A stretch of 39,211 bases of DNA, taken from Streptomyces phytophilus. GTDB taxonomy: Bacteria > Actinomycetota > Actinomycetes > Streptomycetales > Streptomycetaceae. Shown one piece after another: positions 30,495 through 38,546 of this stretch. Numbering within the stretch: position 1 is the stretch's first letter; each line of letters starts with the position of its first letter. The notes beneath the pieces are model-generated. The model was not told where the DNA came from. It was given only the letters and a program-made list of their open reading frames with translations, and ran no database searches. The position numbers and the translations under genes were made by a program. Where the stretch lies: positions 1 to 39,211 of the forward strand of contig NZ_JACBXC010000005.1 of assembly GCF_013870535.1 (NCBI RefSeq), in the 5' to 3' direction.

Positions 30495-31385
30495 ATGACA
30501 ACTCATGTGATCGTGGGGCGCGGAGCGACCGCCTCGAAGACCGCGCTGCTGCTGGCCGCTGACGGCGAGCGGGTACGGATGGTCAGCCGCACCGGCGGCG
30601 GCCCGGACCACCCGCTCGTCGAGCGGATCGCCGCGGACGCGACCGACACCGACCGGCTCACCGGGCTGGCGGAGGACGCGGACACGCTGTTCACCACCGC
30701 GGCCCCGGCGTACCACCGCTGGCCGCAGGATTTCCCGGCCCTGTCGGCGTCGCTGCTGAGCGCGGTGCGGCGGACGGGTGCCGCGTACGTCATGCTCGGC
30801 AACCTCTACGCGTACGGGCCGGTGGGCGGCCCGCTCACCCCGGACCTCCCGCTGGTCGCAACGGGCCCCAAGGGCCGCGCCAGGGCCCGGGTCTGGGAGG
30901 AGGCGGCGGCATCGGGGGTGCGGGTCACCGAGGTACGGGCCGCGCAGTTCTACGGCGCGGGGGCGTTCTCGGTGTTCAGCCTCATGGTGCAGGGGCAGGT
31001 GCTGGGCGGCAGGCCGGCCCTGGTGCCGCAACCGCTCGACGTGCCGCACAGCTACTCGGCGATCGGCGACACCGCCCGCACACTGATCGCGGCGAGCCGC
31101 ACGGAGGAGGCGTACGGGCGCGCCTGGCACGCACCGACGTCGACGCTGCCCGTACGGGAACTGGCCACGCGACTCGCCACCCTCGCCGGCGCCCCGGAAC
31201 CGCGGATGGCGGAGATGACCGAGCGGGAGATATCGCTGCTCGCGCTCACGGAGCCCTTCTGGGCGGAAATGCACGAGGTGCTGGTGAAGCCCGGCCACCC
31301 GTTCGTCGTCGATTACTCGGAGACGGAGAAGGCCCTCGGGGTGGCGGCAACGGCGGTGGACGACGTGCTGGGGGAGGTGGTGTAG
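30495..31385 (+). CDS. NAD-dependent epimerase/dehydratase-like (atypical SDR) protein
   Basis: A 296-residue Rossmann-fold protein. The N-terminus HVIVGRGATASKTALLL holds a glycine-rich NAD(P) motif of the atypical SDR type. DADTLFTTAAPAYHRW matches the strand-4 region with TAAP. YVMLGNLYAYGP carries the Ser/Asn-Tyr-type active-site segment with Y-x-Y instead of the usual Y-x-x-x-K, so dehydrogenase activity is doubtful. VTEVRAAQFYGAGAF and DVPHSYSAIGDTARTLI are typical of NmrA- or epimerase-like proteins. ATG 30495 begins directly at the conserved strand. It is probably controlled by the divergent GlxA regulator. Confidence 0.88.
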   Translation: MTTHVIVGRGATASKTALLLAADGERVRMVSRTGGGPDHPLVERIAADATDTDRLTGLAEDADTLFTTAAPAYHRWPQDFPALSASLLSAVRRTGAAYVMLGNLYAYGPVGGPLTPDLPLVATGPKGRARARVWEEAAASGVRVTEVRAAQFYGAGAFSVFSLMVQGQVLGGRPALVPQPLDVPHSYSAIGDTARTLIAASRTEEAYGRAWHAPTSTLPVRELATRLATLAGAPEPRMAEMTEREISLLALTEPFWAEMHEVLVKPGHPFVVDYSETEKALGVAATAVDDVLGEVV

Positions 31386-31395
31386 CGGTACGGAC

Positions 31396-31430
31396 CGGGG
31401 GCCCGAGGCATCCGTGTGCCGCGGGCCCCG
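31396..31430 (+). terminator. Terminator after the epimerase-like gene
   Basis: CGGGGGCCCG (31396-31405) pairs with CGGGCCCCG (31422-31430) with one bulged G. GGCA/TGCC pairs inside. A TACGAT box (31434-31439) follows, possibly a -10 for the next small gene. Confidence 0.65.
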
Positions 31431-31493
31431 TTCTACGATGGCGCCGGAGCCGACGGCGACGCGGTCCTGCACGTGTGAGGAGGCGCAAGCGAA

Positions 31494-31736
31494 ATGGCAG
31501 ACCCGCTGGCCGCCATCGCAAGGGCCCTTACCGCGGTGGACGAGGAGATCGCCTGCCACGAGCGCGGGAGTGGGAACGTCGGCGACGTTCGCCAACTCGG
31601 CCGGTTCAGGAGCGGCCTTGAACGCATGCGTGCGGCAGTGGCCTCTGAAAACCTTCCTCCGGTGGCGGAGAGGCGGACCGGAACGGGGCAGGTGATTGCG
31701 GACTATTGGCCGTACGGCAGCCGCCTCGGTGATTGC
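31494..31736 (+). pseudogene. Small conserved protein gene, 3' end lost
   Basis: ATG 31494 follows GGAGG. The first ~80 codons look like a genuine small helical protein: DPLAAIARALTAVDEEIACHE, GNVGDVRQLGRFRSGLERM, then RRTGTGQVIADYWPYGSRLGD. I recall short actinomycete proteins of this pattern that end about ten residues later. Here the frame instead runs without a stop into the next gene, giving Arg/Pro-rich sequence as far as 32384, which is typical of a wrong frame. No alternative frame stops promptly. The simplest reading is a truncation at a recombination joint near 31736. The end given is approximate. Confidence 0.5.
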
Positions 31737-31767
31737 CTCCGTACAGTGTGCTGCGCATCCTGCGGGG

Positions 31768-32637
31768 ATGCGCTTCTCCGTCAACATCCCGAACTTCGGC
31801 GACTTCGCCGACCCCCGCAACGTCGCCACCGTCGCGGCCGCCGCCGAACAGGCCGGCTGGGACGGGCTCTTCGTCTGGGACCACGTCCTGCACCGACACC
31901 ACCTGGGCCGCCCCTTCGGCGACCCCTGGATGCTGCTGACCGCCGCCGCGCTGGCGACCTCCCGGCTCCGGCTGGGCCCCCTGCTCACCCCCGTCCCCCG
32001 CTACCTCCCGCAGCAACTCGCCCGCCAGGTCGCCACCCTCGACCAGCTCAGCGGCGGCCGCGTGATCTTCGGCGCGGGTCTGGGGGGTCCCATCGAGGAC
32101 GAGTACCGCAGCTTCGGCGACACCGCCGCGCCGCGCGTGCTCGGCGAGCGGCTGGACGAGGGCCTGGACCTGCTCCAGCGCTTCTGGTCCGGCGAGCCGG
32201 TGACCCACAGCGGTCAGCACTACGAGGCCCAGGACGTGACCCTCCTCCCCGCCACCGTCCAGCAGCCCCGCCCGCCGGTGTGGATCGGCGGCTTCTGGCC
32301 CCGCCGCCCTCCCATGCGGCGGGCGGCACGGTGGGACGGGGCGGTGCCGTTGTTCGAGTCGGCCCGCCACGGATACGTACCTGAACTGGCGGAGGTACGG
32401 GATCTCTTCGCGTACGTACGCGAACGGCGCGCGGCGGCCGGGGCGGAGGGGCCCTTCGAGTACGTACTCGGCGGGGCTACACCTCCGGACGCGGCGAAGG
32501 CGAGGGACATCGTGGGCCCGCTGCGCGACGAGGGCGCCACGTGGTGGGACGAGCGGCAGCTCCAGACCGGGCCCGACTTGGACAGTTTGTCGGCGGTGCT
32601 GCGCCGGGTGGAGGCGGGTCCGCCGGGGGTGGAGTAG
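31768..32637 (+). CDS. LLM-class flavin-dependent oxidoreductase (luciferase-like)
   Basis: A 289-residue TIM-barrel flavin monooxygenase of the bacterial luciferase-like superfamily, probably using F420H2 or FMNH2. Clear features are MRFSVNIPNFGDF, AEQAGWDGLFVWDHVL, the RLRLGPLLTPVPRYLPQQLARQ flavin region, LDQLSGGRVIFGAGLG (the typical TLDxLSxGRxxxGxG signature), EGLDLLQRFWSGEPVTHSGQHY and the PPVWIGG strand. The substrate is unknown. ATG 31768 begins at the conserved first strand. Only a weak GCGGGG precedes it, so it may be poorly translated or leaderless. It follows the truncated small gene, and no terminator is evident after it. Confidence 0.9.
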   Translation: MRFSVNIPNFGDFADPRNVATVAAAAEQAGWDGLFVWDHVLHRHHLGRPFGDPWMLLTAAALATSRLRLGPLLTPVPRYLPQQLARQVATLDQLSGGRVIFGAGLGGPIEDEYRSFGDTAAPRVLGERLDEGLDLLQRFWSGEPVTHSGQHYEAQDVTLLPATVQQPRPPVWIGGFWPRRPPMRRAARWDGAVPLFESARHGYVPELAEVRDLFAYVRERRAAAGAEGPFEYVLGGATPPDAAKARDIVGPLRDEGATWWDERQLQTGPDLDSLSAVLRRVEAGPPGVE

Positions 32638-32672
32638 GGGGTTGGGGGCGGGGACGCTGGGGTCTGGTGGGG
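32637..32672 (+). repeat. G-run cluster, possible G-quadruplex, after the LLM gene
   Basis: Five runs of four or five G separated by one to six bases begin at the stop codon of the oxidoreductase. On the plus strand this meets the G-quadruplex rule. It might act on transcript ends. Confidence 0.6.
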
Positions 32673-32680
32673 AGCGTGCT

Positions 32681-32730
32681 GAGGATGCCGGGGGTCTGGG
32701 CGGGGCTGCGCCGAGGATGCCGGGGTCTGG
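32681..32730 (+). repeat. Two direct copies of an 18-19-base unit
   Basis: The unit beginning GAGGATGCCGGGG and ending TCTGG occurs at 32681-32699 and 32713-32730, the copies differing by one G. A related GGGGTCTGG lies at 32658-32666. Confidence 0.75.
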
Positions 32731-32744
32731 CCCGCCGTCGGCCG

Positions 32745-32789
32745 CGCTGTCCGGTCCCGCCCGCTGTCCGGTCCCGCTGTCCGGCCCCG
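32745..32789 (+). repeat. Three near-tandem copies of CGCTGTCCGGTCCCG
   Basis: Copies start at 32745, 32762 and 32775. The third has C for T at one position. Spacing is 13-17 bases. The repeat-to-spacer pattern is not CRISPR-like. Confidence 0.75.
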
Positions 32790-32907
32790 GTCGGGACCCG
32801 TTTTCCGTGACCCCGCGGTGTCTCACCCGCACACCCGCCCCAGGGTAGGCCGCCCCTCCGACAACGCCGTGCCGGCTGTGGTGGGGCCGGCGCGGGCAGT
32901 GCGGCGT

Positions 32908-32975
32908 GGTCCGGTCCGGTTCGGTTCGGGGGAGCGGCGGCGGGTGGGGGTTGGGTGTGGGGTGGGGTGGGCGGG
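32908..32975 (+). repeat. GGTCC/GGTTC microrepeat followed by a second G-run cluster
   Basis: Four pentamers, GGTCC twice then GGTTC twice, run from 32908 to 32927. From 32942 to 32975 seven runs of three or more G are separated by one to three bases on the plus strand, again a G-quadruplex pattern. Confidence 0.65.
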
Positions 32976-33069
32976 CTCGGTATCGGGGTACGGGGACGCA
33001 GGGGCGCCCAGGCTCGTTGGGTCGTCGGTTCCGGGGGTGCCGGTTCGGGGTGGGGCGGTGTCGTAAGGG

Positions 33070-33235
33070 CTCCCCCCGGGCCACCCCACTCCTGAGTGTG
33101 CGGGCCGCCGTCCGGCGTCAAGGGCGCCCCCTCCGCTTCGCTCCGGGAGCGTCGCTACGCGATGGGGCTTCGCCCCACCCTTGACCCCGGACTCCGGCCC
33201 GTAAAGACCGGCAGCTACGGGTGGCCCGGGGGGAG
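33070..33235. repeat. 166-bp long imperfect palindrome
   Basis: The outer arms CTCCCCCCGGGCCACCC (33070-33086) and its exact complement (33219-33235) are 17 of 17. Inner arms of 26 bases (33101-33126 and 33176-33201) match at 22 positions and contain GTCAAGGG and CCCTTGAC. At the centre is TGGGGC-TTC-GCCCCA (33163-33177). There is no ORF and no evident target duplication. It could be a miniature inverted-repeat element or a dispersed Streptomyces hairpin repeat. Confidence 0.8.
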
Positions 33236-33676
33236 CGGGCTCCCTCAACCGAATCTACGGATGCCGTGCCCTGCGGACGGGGGCCGGGCCAGCGGAGCCG
33301 GGCCCGCCCCGATCGCGGATGAGCACCGTGCCGGGGGAGGGCGCCGTGCCGTGAACCGGGTGCGCGCACGGGCTGTGGGCCTGTGGGTTGTGAGCGGCGG
33401 TGGGCGGGGGCGCTTGGTGGGTGTGCCTGAGTGGGCGAAAGTCTGGCTGCGTGGGTGATTTGGGCTGGTTTTGGGGGTGGGTTACCGCGAGTTCGTGCCC
33501 ATTGCGTTCGCTCGGGGGCCGGGAGACCGGAGCGACAGTTCCCGCGGTGCGGCGTTCGTGGGCGTCGAGTGGGCCTGTGGCGGCGCCCGGGTTCCCGGCC
33601 CGGGTCCGATCCGACCCGCCGCGGCACCCGCGTACGCGGCAAAGCCGTCGTCGCCGGGCTTCCGCTCCCCGGGCCG

Positions 33677-33706
33677 GTGACTACCGACCGGGCTCCGGTG
33701 GATACT
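33677..33706 (+). promoter_or_regulatory. Candidate promoter of the hypothetical gene before the S10 operon
   Basis: GTGACT at 33677-33682, an 18-base spacer and GATACT at 33701-33706, with the gene starting at 33736 after GAGGGGGAA. Confidence 0.45.
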
Positions 33707-33735
33707 GAGCGTGGGTCCGATCGAGGGGGAACGAC

Positions 33736-34545
33736 ATGGCGCGTGCGGAGATCCCGGGGAATCCCGAGCGGGAGCGGCGGTCCCTGGCAATGCCCCGGCA
33801 AACGCCTCGCGAACTGCCCCGGCCGTCCCCGCGCGCGTTATCCGCCCGCGACGGCGTCCCCCTCCCCGCCCGTCGCGGCGAGGAGGTCGCCGCCCGGATC
33901 CATCCGCCCGGTGAGCTTCCCCTCGAAGAGATCGCCGGCCGTGAGGAGTGCTGGGCCATGCTCGGCCCCGATGTCCGGGCCCGGCTCCAGGCCCAGGCCG
34001 GCGGCATCCTGGAGTGGTGGGCCCGCCTCGATCACACCGGCCGGCCCCGCGCCGTCGTCCTCGGGCCCAACGCGCTCTGCAAGGCCGATCCCGTCAGCCG
34101 CGGCGGCAGGACCGATCACGACATCACGCGGGTGCTGCTGGAGGCGCGCGCCATGCGCCGGAAGTCCTTCGGCAGCTCCCCTACGCCCCCCGCCCCGCCC
34201 GCGGCGGCGCGCAGCGCCGCTCCGCCGCTCCCCACCGTCGACCTCGGCCTCACCCCCGAGACCCGCGACGTCCTCGGGAACTTCCCCGCCGACGTGCAGG
34301 ACTTCCTCCAGCGGCCCTTCCTGTACGGGGACTCCCGCGGCGTCGTCGCCGACTGGGACTACCAGGAGGCCGTCGAGTTCAGCCACCGGGAGCTCTCCGT
34401 GCTCTTCGTCCTGTCCGCCGACCGCAACGTGACCTTCGCCTCGGGTGTACGCACCCTGTCGCGCGGAGGCTCCCCGCAGGACGCGCACTGGGAGGTCGAG
34501 TGCTACCACGCGCCCCTACGGGGACGGGGGCCGGCCGGGCGCTGA
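33736..34545 (+). CDS. Hypothetical protein
   Basis: A 269-residue protein that I do not recognise. The first ~65 residues are Arg/Pro-rich. A helical block follows (EEIAGREECWAMLGPDVRARLQAQAGGILEWWARLDH), then a Pro/Ala linker near residues 150-170, and a C-terminal part with LTPETRDVLGNFPADVQDFL and DWDYQEAVEFSHREL that looks folded. There is no signal peptide or membrane helix. ATG 33736 follows GAGGGGGAA at good spacing, and the codon bias is ordinary for the genome, so the gene seems real. It lies directly upstream of the S10 leader. A short hairpin, GCGCC-GATT-GGCGC (34561-34574), follows it. Confidence 0.75.
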   Translation: MARAEIPGNPERERRSLAMPRQTPRELPRPSPRALSARDGVPLPARRGEEVAARIHPPGELPLEEIAGREECWAMLGPDVRARLQAQAGGILEWWARLDHTGRPRAVVLGPNALCKADPVSRGGRTDHDITRVLLEARAMRRKSFGSSPTPPAPPAAARSAAPPLPTVDLGLTPETRDVLGNFPADVQDFLQRPFLYGDSRGVVADWDYQEAVEFSHRELSVLFVLSADRNVTFASGVRTLSRGGSPQDAHWEVECYHAPLRGRGPAGR

Positions 34546-34943
34546 GGCGGTGTGGTATTTGCGCCGATTGGCGCGAGCCGAGGGCCGTATGGCACACTAT
34601 CCGGGTTGCTCGGCTGAGCGTCGATGCTGCGCGCCTCCCGCCGGGAGGACCGGAAGCGAGTCCCACGTATTCGTCGCCCCTCATCAGGGGCGGAAGTACG
34701 GGAATCTTCCGGGAAGCGTCAGCGGGGTGCAGGCCAGGGCACTCGGTGGGATCCTCCCCCCTCTTCCTGCAAGGAAAACTCCTGCGGACCGCGGGTCGCC
34801 GTGGATGTCCGTAGGAGACATGCTTTCGCGGGGAGAAATGCGGGGAGGGTTGCGACACGCCCGACCGCGTGGGTCGGGGAACGGGTACGCAGCACAGACC
34901 ACCGGGCGCCGGAGCGCTACGAGAACAGGACAGCTGAGAAGCC
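34546..34943 (+). promoter_or_regulatory. S10 operon promoter region and long leader
   Basis: 398 bases without a gene. TATGGCACACTAT (34588-34600) is the most promoter-like segment, though I cannot find a well-spaced -35. Downstream are hairpins CCTCCC-GCC-GGGAGG (34634-34648) and CGCCCCT-CATC-AGGGGCG (34675-34691), a polypyrimidine stretch near 34753, and the 30-base element shared with rpsL at 34850-34879. The leader would be some 335 bases, room enough for autogenous control. In E. coli the S10 leader is bound by L4, but this leader need not work the same way. Confidence 0.6.
34850..34879 (+). promoter_or_regulatory. Shared ribosomal-protein leader element, rpsJ copy
   Basis: The same 30-base element as at 18090-18119, 29 of 30 identical, here beginning TTGCGACACG and ending GGTCGGGG. 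It includes the perfect 7-bp hairpin CCCGACC/GGTCGGG. It ends 64 bases before rpsJ, nearly the same distance as in rpsL (70). Both copies are followed by a CACAGA block and a CCGGAG. Confidence 0.75.
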
Positions 34944-35252
34944 ATGGCGGGACAGAAGATCCGCATCCGGCTCAAGGCCTACGACCACGAGGTCATCGAC
35001 TCCTCGGCGAAGAAGATCGTCGAGACGGTGACGCGCACTGGTGCGTCGGTCGCGGGCCCGGTGCCGCTGCCCACTGAGAAGAACGTGTACTGCGTCATCA
35101 AGTCGCCGCACAAGTACAAGGACTCCCGCGAGCACTTCGAGATGCGCACCCACAAGCGTCTGATCGACATCCTCGACCCGACCCCCAAGACCGTTGACTC
35201 GCTGATGCGCCTGGACCTTCCGGCCGGCGTCGACATCGAGATCAAGCTCTGA
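34944..35252 (+). CDS. rpsJ: 30S ribosomal protein S10
   Basis: S10 belongs to the 30S head and, as NusE, also joins NusB and NusG in antitermination and coupling. The length of 102 residues is standard. It begins [19 protein letters not shown] and includes [15 protein letters not shown] and the loop [16 protein letters not shown] that contacts 16S rRNA. It is the first gene of the S10 operon, with a long structured leader, and rplC starts 14 bases after its stop. Confidence 0.99.
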   Translation: MAGQKIRIRLKAYDHEVIDSSAKKIVETVTRTGASVAGPVPLPTEKNVYCVIKSPHKYKDSREHFEMRTHKRLIDILDPTPKTVDSLMRLDLPAGVDIEIKL

Positions 35253-35266
35253 GAGGTCGCTGAGAG

Positions 35267-35911
35267 ATGGCTAAGCAGATCAAGGGTGTCCTGGGCGAGA
35301 AGCTCGGCATGACCCAGGTCTGGGACGAGAACAACCGTGTCGTCCCCGTGACCGTGGTCAAGGCCGGCCCCTGTGTCGTCACCCAGGTACACACCGCAGA
35401 CTCCGACGGCTACGACGCCGTCCAGATCGCCTTCGGCGAGATCGACCCGCGCAAGGTGAACAAGCCCCTCAAGGGCCACTTCGCCAAGGCCGACGTCACT
35501 CCCCGCCGCCACCTGGTGGAGATCCGCACCGCGGATGCCTCCGAGTACACCCTCGGCCAGGAGGTGACCGCCGAGACCTTCGAGGCCGGCGTGAGGGTCG
35601 ACGTGACCGGCAAGAGCAAGGGCAAGGGCTTCGCCGGTGTCATGAAGCGCCATGGCTTCGCCGGCGGCAAGGCCAGCCACGGCGCCCACCGCGTGCACCG
35701 CAAGCCGGGCTCCATCGGTGGCTGCGCCACCCCGGGCCGCGTGTTCAAGGGCATGCGGATGGCCGGCCGGATGGGCAACCAGCGGGTCACCACCCAGAAC
35801 CTGACCGTCCACGCCGTTGACGCGGAGAAGGGACTGCTGCTCATCAAGGGCGCCGTCCCCGGTCCGAACGGCGGCCTCGTCCTGGTCCGTAGCGCGGCCA
35901 AGGGGGCCTGA
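35267..35911 (+). CDS. rplC: 50S ribosomal protein L3
   Basis: L3 is an early-assembly protein whose extended loop reaches the peptidyl transferase centre. It has 214 residues. The start [21 protein letters not shown] and the central [23 protein letters not shown] extension are diagnostic, followed by [20 protein letters not shown] and the C-terminal [15 protein letters not shown] 35267 follows GAGAG. rplD begins 4 bases past the stop. Confidence 0.99.
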   Translation: MAKQIKGVLGEKLGMTQVWDENNRVVPVTVVKAGPCVVTQVHTADSDGYDAVQIAFGEIDPRKVNKPLKGHFAKADVTPRRHLVEIRTADASEYTLGQEVTAETFEAGVRVDVTGKSKGKGFAGVMKRHGFAGGKASHGAHRVHRKPGSIGGCATPGRVFKGMRMAGRMGNQRVTTQNLTVHAVDAEKGLLLIKGAVPGPNGGLVLVRSAAKGA

Positions 35912-35915
35912 GGTA

Positions 35916-36608
35916 ATGAGCACCGTTGACATCCTTTCGCCGGCGGGCGAGAAGGCCGGGACCGTCGAACTCCCCGCGGAGATCTTCGACGCGCAGGTCA
36001 GCATTCCGCTGATCCACCAGGTCGTCACCGCCCAGCTGGCCGCTGCCCGTCAGGGCACGCACAAAGTGAAGACCCGCGGCGAGGTCCGCGGCGGCGGCAA
36101 GAAGCCGTACCGCCAGAAGGGCACCGGCCGCGCCCGCCAGGGCTCGATCCGCGCCCCGCAGTTCGCGGGCGGCGGCGTCGTGCACGGCCCCGTGCCGCGC
36201 GACTACTCGCAGCGGACCCCGAAGAAGATGAAGGCCGCCGCGCTGCGCGGTGCCCTCTCGGACCGGGCGCGCCTCGGCCGGATCCACGTCGTCACCGGCG
36301 TGGTGGACGGCGAGGTCTCGACGAAGGCCGCCAAGACCCTCCTCGGCAAGGTCAGCGAGCGCAAGAACGTGCTGCTGGTCATCGAGCGGGACGACGACCT
36401 GTCGATGCTGTCGACCCGGAACCTGCCCGACGTGCACATCCTGGACGCCGGTCAGCTCAACACGTACGACGTGCTCGTCTCCGACGACGTGGTCTTCACG
36501 CAGGCCGCCTTCGAGCGGTTCGTGGCCGGCCCCGTCAAGGGCGGCGGCAAGAGCCAGTCTCCTGTCGACGAGGTCGAGCTCCAGAAGGCTGAAGGGAGCG
36601 ACGCCTGA
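35916..36608 (+). CDS. rplD: 50S ribosomal protein L4
   Basis: L4 lines the peptide exit tunnel and in E. coli represses the S10 operon. It has 230 residues. The tunnel loop, [20 protein letters not shown], is of the normal macrolide-sensitive type. The C-terminal domain follows with [20 protein letters not shown]. The ATG at 35916 is 4 bases after the rplC stop, with GGGGGCCTGAGG ahead. An upstream in-frame start lies inside rplC and is rejected. The stop overlaps the rplW start by one base. An acidic tail ([14 protein letters not shown]) extends the C-terminus a little. Confidence 0.99.
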   Translation: MSTVDILSPAGEKAGTVELPAEIFDAQVSIPLIHQVVTAQLAAARQGTHKVKTRGEVRGGGKKPYRQKGTGRARQGSIRAPQFAGGGVVHGPVPRDYSQRTPKKMKAAALRGALSDRARLGRIHVVTGVVDGEVSTKAAKTLLGKVSERKNVLLVIERDDDLSMLSTRNLPDVHILDAGQLNTYDVLVSDDVVFTQAAFERFVAGPVKGGGKSQSPVDEVELQKAEGSDA

Positions 36609-36976
36609 TGGTCGACATGGACAAGACCGAGACCGAGGCCGCGGACGAGACGGCGACCGGGTTCACCGTCACCAGCAAGACCTACGACGACCCGCGCGAC
36701 GTGCTGCTCAAGCCCGTCGTCTCGGAGAAGAGCTACGCGCTGCTCGACGAGAACAAGTACACGTTCATCGTCGACCCGCGGGCGAACAAGACGCAGATCC
36801 GGCAGGCCGTCGAGAAGGTCTTCCAGGTCAAGGTCATCGGGGTCAACACGATCAACCGCCAGGGCAAGCGCAAGCGCACCCGCACCGGCTACGGCAAGCG
36901 CGCCGACACCAAGCGCGCCATCGTGACCGTGGCCGAGGGCGAGCGCATCGACATCTTCGGCGGCCCGGTCTCCTGA
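36608..36976 (+). CDS. rplW: 50S ribosomal protein L23
   Basis: L23 lies at the tunnel exit and docks signal recognition particle, trigger factor and the translocon. It has 122 residues. After an acidic N-terminal segment ([15 protein letters not shown]) comes the conserved domain [23 protein letters not shown], then [16 protein letters not shown] and [23 protein letters not shown] 36608 shares its A with the rplD stop; an ATG at 36617 is also possible. The N-terminal segment appears acidic where the S. coelicolor protein, as I recall it, is longer and basic. Confidence 0.98.
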   Translation: MVDMDKTETEAADETATGFTVTSKTYDDPRDVLLKPVVSEKSYALLDENKYTFIVDPRANKTQIRQAVEKVFQVKVIGVNTINRQGKRKRTRTGYGKRADTKRAIVTVAEGERIDIFGGPVS

Positions 36977-37019
36977 GGGAGACCGACAGGGCTGTCCGTC
37001 ACGGACGAGGACTGAAGAA

Positions 37020-37856
37020 ATGGGTATCCGCAAGTACAAGCCGACGACTCCTGGCCGTCGTGGCGCCAGCGTCGCCGACTTCGTCGAGGTAACGCGGTCC
37101 ACGCCGGAGAAGTCGCTGGTCCGCCCGCTGCACAGCAAGGGCGGCCGAAACAATTCCGGTCAAGTGACCGCCCGCCACCAGGGCGGTGGCCACAAGCGCG
37201 CCTTCCGCGTGATCGACTTCCGTCGGCACGACAAGGACGGCGTCCCCGCCAAGGTCGCGCACATCGAGTACGACCCGAACCGCACCGCTCGTATCGCGCT
37301 GCTGCACTACGCGGACGGCGAGAAGCGCTACATCCTCGCGCCGGCCGGCCTGAAGCAGGGCGACCGGGTCGAGAACGGCGCCGGCGCGGACATCAAGCCG
37401 GGCAACGCGATGCCGCTGCGCAACATCCCGGTCGGTACCGTCATCCACGCCATCGAGCTGAAGCCCGGCGGCGGCGCCAAGTTCGCGCGCTCCGCCGGTG
37501 CGCACGTGCAGCTGCTGGCGAAGGAGGGCCGCATGGCCCACCTGCGGATGCCGTCCGGTGAGATCCGGCTGGTCGACATCCGCTGCCGGGCCACCGTCGG
37601 CGAGGTCGGCAACGCCGAGCAGTCGAACATCAACTGGGGCAAGGCCGGCCGCATGCGCTGGAAGGGCGTGCGCCCGACCGTCCGCGGTGTCGTGATGAAC
37701 CCGATCGACCACCCGCACGGCGGTGGCGAGGGCAGGACCTCCGGTGGTCGCCACCCGGTCTCGCCCTGGGGCCAGAAGGAAGGCCGTACGCGCTCGCCGA
37801 AGAAGGCGAGCAGCAAGTACATCGTCCGCCGCCGCAAGACGAACAAGAAGCGCTAG
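37020..37856 (+). CDS. rplB: 50S ribosomal protein L2
   Basis: L2 is needed for subunit association and peptidyl transferase centre assembly. The length of 278 residues is standard. It starts [21 protein letters not shown]. The RNA-binding domain includes [15 protein letters not shown], and the signature [21 protein letters not shown] holds the histidine long linked to peptide-bond formation. A basic tail follows. ATG 37020 is 43 bases past rplW. Confidence 0.99.
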   Translation: MGIRKYKPTTPGRRGASVADFVEVTRSTPEKSLVRPLHSKGGRNNSGQVTARHQGGGHKRAFRVIDFRRHDKDGVPAKVAHIEYDPNRTARIALLHYADGEKRYILAPAGLKQGDRVENGAGADIKPGNAMPLRNIPVGTVIHAIELKPGGGAKFARSAGAHVQLLAKEGRMAHLRMPSGEIRLVDIRCRATVGEVGNAEQSNINWGKAGRMRWKGVRPTVRGVVMNPIDHPHGGGEGRTSGGRHPVSPWGQKEGRTRSPKKASSKYIVRRRKTNKKR

Positions 37857-37873
37857 GAGCGGGTGGAGTAGAG

Positions 37874-38155
37874 ATGCCGCGCAGTCTGAAGAAGGGGCCC
37901 TTCGTCGACGACCACCTCATCAAGAAGGTGGACACGCAGAACGAAGCAGGCACCAAGAACGTCATCAAGACCTGGTCCCGCCGCTCGATGATCATCCCGG
38001 CCATGCTGGGGCACACGATCGCGGTGCACGACGGCAAGAAGCACGTCCCGGTGTTCGTCACCGAGTCGATGGTCGGGCACAAGCTCGGCGAGTTCGCGCC
38101 TACCCGCACCTTCAAGGGCCACGTCAAGGACGACCGCAAGTCGCGTCGTCGCTGA
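37874..38155 (+). CDS. rpsS: 30S ribosomal protein S19
   Basis: S19 binds 16S rRNA in the 30S head near the A-site finger bridge. The length of 93 residues is standard. It starts [20 protein letters not shown] and carries [22 protein letters not shown] and [22 protein letters not shown]. It sits 17 bases after rplB. Confidence 0.99.
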   Translation: MPRSLKKGPFVDDHLIKKVDTQNEAGTKNVIKTWSRRSMIIPAMLGHTIAVHDGKKHVPVFVTESMVGHKLGEFAPTRTFKGHVKDDRKSRRR

Positions 38156-38198
38156 CGTGCGGAGTGCGAAGACCATGACTTACACCGAAGGGACAACC

Positions 38199-38546
38199 AT
38201 GGAAGCCAGGGCCTCCGCGCGCTATGTGCGCGTCACGCCCATGAAGGCCCGCCGTGTGGTGGACCTCATCCGTGGCATGAATGCCACGGAGGCTCAGGCG
38301 GTCCTGCGTTTCGCCCCGCAGGCCGCGAGCTTGCCCGTCGGCAAGGTGCTGGACAGCGCCATCGCCAACGCGGCGCACAACTACGACCACACCGACGTCG
38401 GCAGCCTCTTCGTCAAGGAGGCGTACGTCGACGAGGGCCCGACCTGGAAGCGGTTCCGGCCCCGCGCGCAGGGCCGGGCGTACCGGATCCGCAAGCGCAC
38501 CAGCCACATCACGCTGGTCGTCGGCAGTAAGGAAGGGACCCGGTAA
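38199..38546 (+). CDS. rplV: 50S ribosomal protein L22
   Basis: L22 contributes, with L4, to the narrow part of the exit tunnel. It has 115 residues. It starts [20 protein letters not shown] and carries [18 protein letters not shown], then the tunnel hairpin [21 protein letters not shown] with no macrolide-resistance change that I can see. ATG 38199 follows GAAGGGA and matches the family start; an ATG at 38175 would add eight residues. The stop overlaps the rpsC start by one base. Confidence 0.98.
   Translation: MEARASARYVRVTPMKARRVVDLIRGMNATEAQAVLRFAPQAASLPVGKVLDSAIANAAHNYDHTDVGSLFVKEAYVDEGPTWKRFRPRAQGRAYRIRKRTSHITLVVGSKEGTR

Larger units (their letters stand above)
32638..33735. other. About 1.1 kb without a supportable gene
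   Basis: Open frames exist on both strands, but all are Gly/Arg/Pro/Ser-rich, lack ribosome binding sites and show no protein-like pattern, as expected from chance in GC-rich DNA. What I do see are G-runs, short tandem repeats, a 166-bp palindromic element (33070-33235) and a promoter-like pair near 33677. Strand-asymmetric G-richness from 32638 to 33060 is marked. Confidence 0.7.

Noticed and set aside
31737-32384. Continuation of the small gene's frame across the luciferase-like gene
   Set aside because: The sequence becomes Arg/Pro-rich and is out of frame with a well-supported oxidoreductase.
32681-32789. CRISPR-like array in the short repeats
   Set aside because: Repeats are short and imperfect, spacers are 0-13 bases and similar to each other, and no cas gene is present.
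33240-33735. Short plus- and minus-strand frames in the gene-free stretch
   Set aside because: No ribosome binding site, low-complexity translation and overlapping frames open on both strands.
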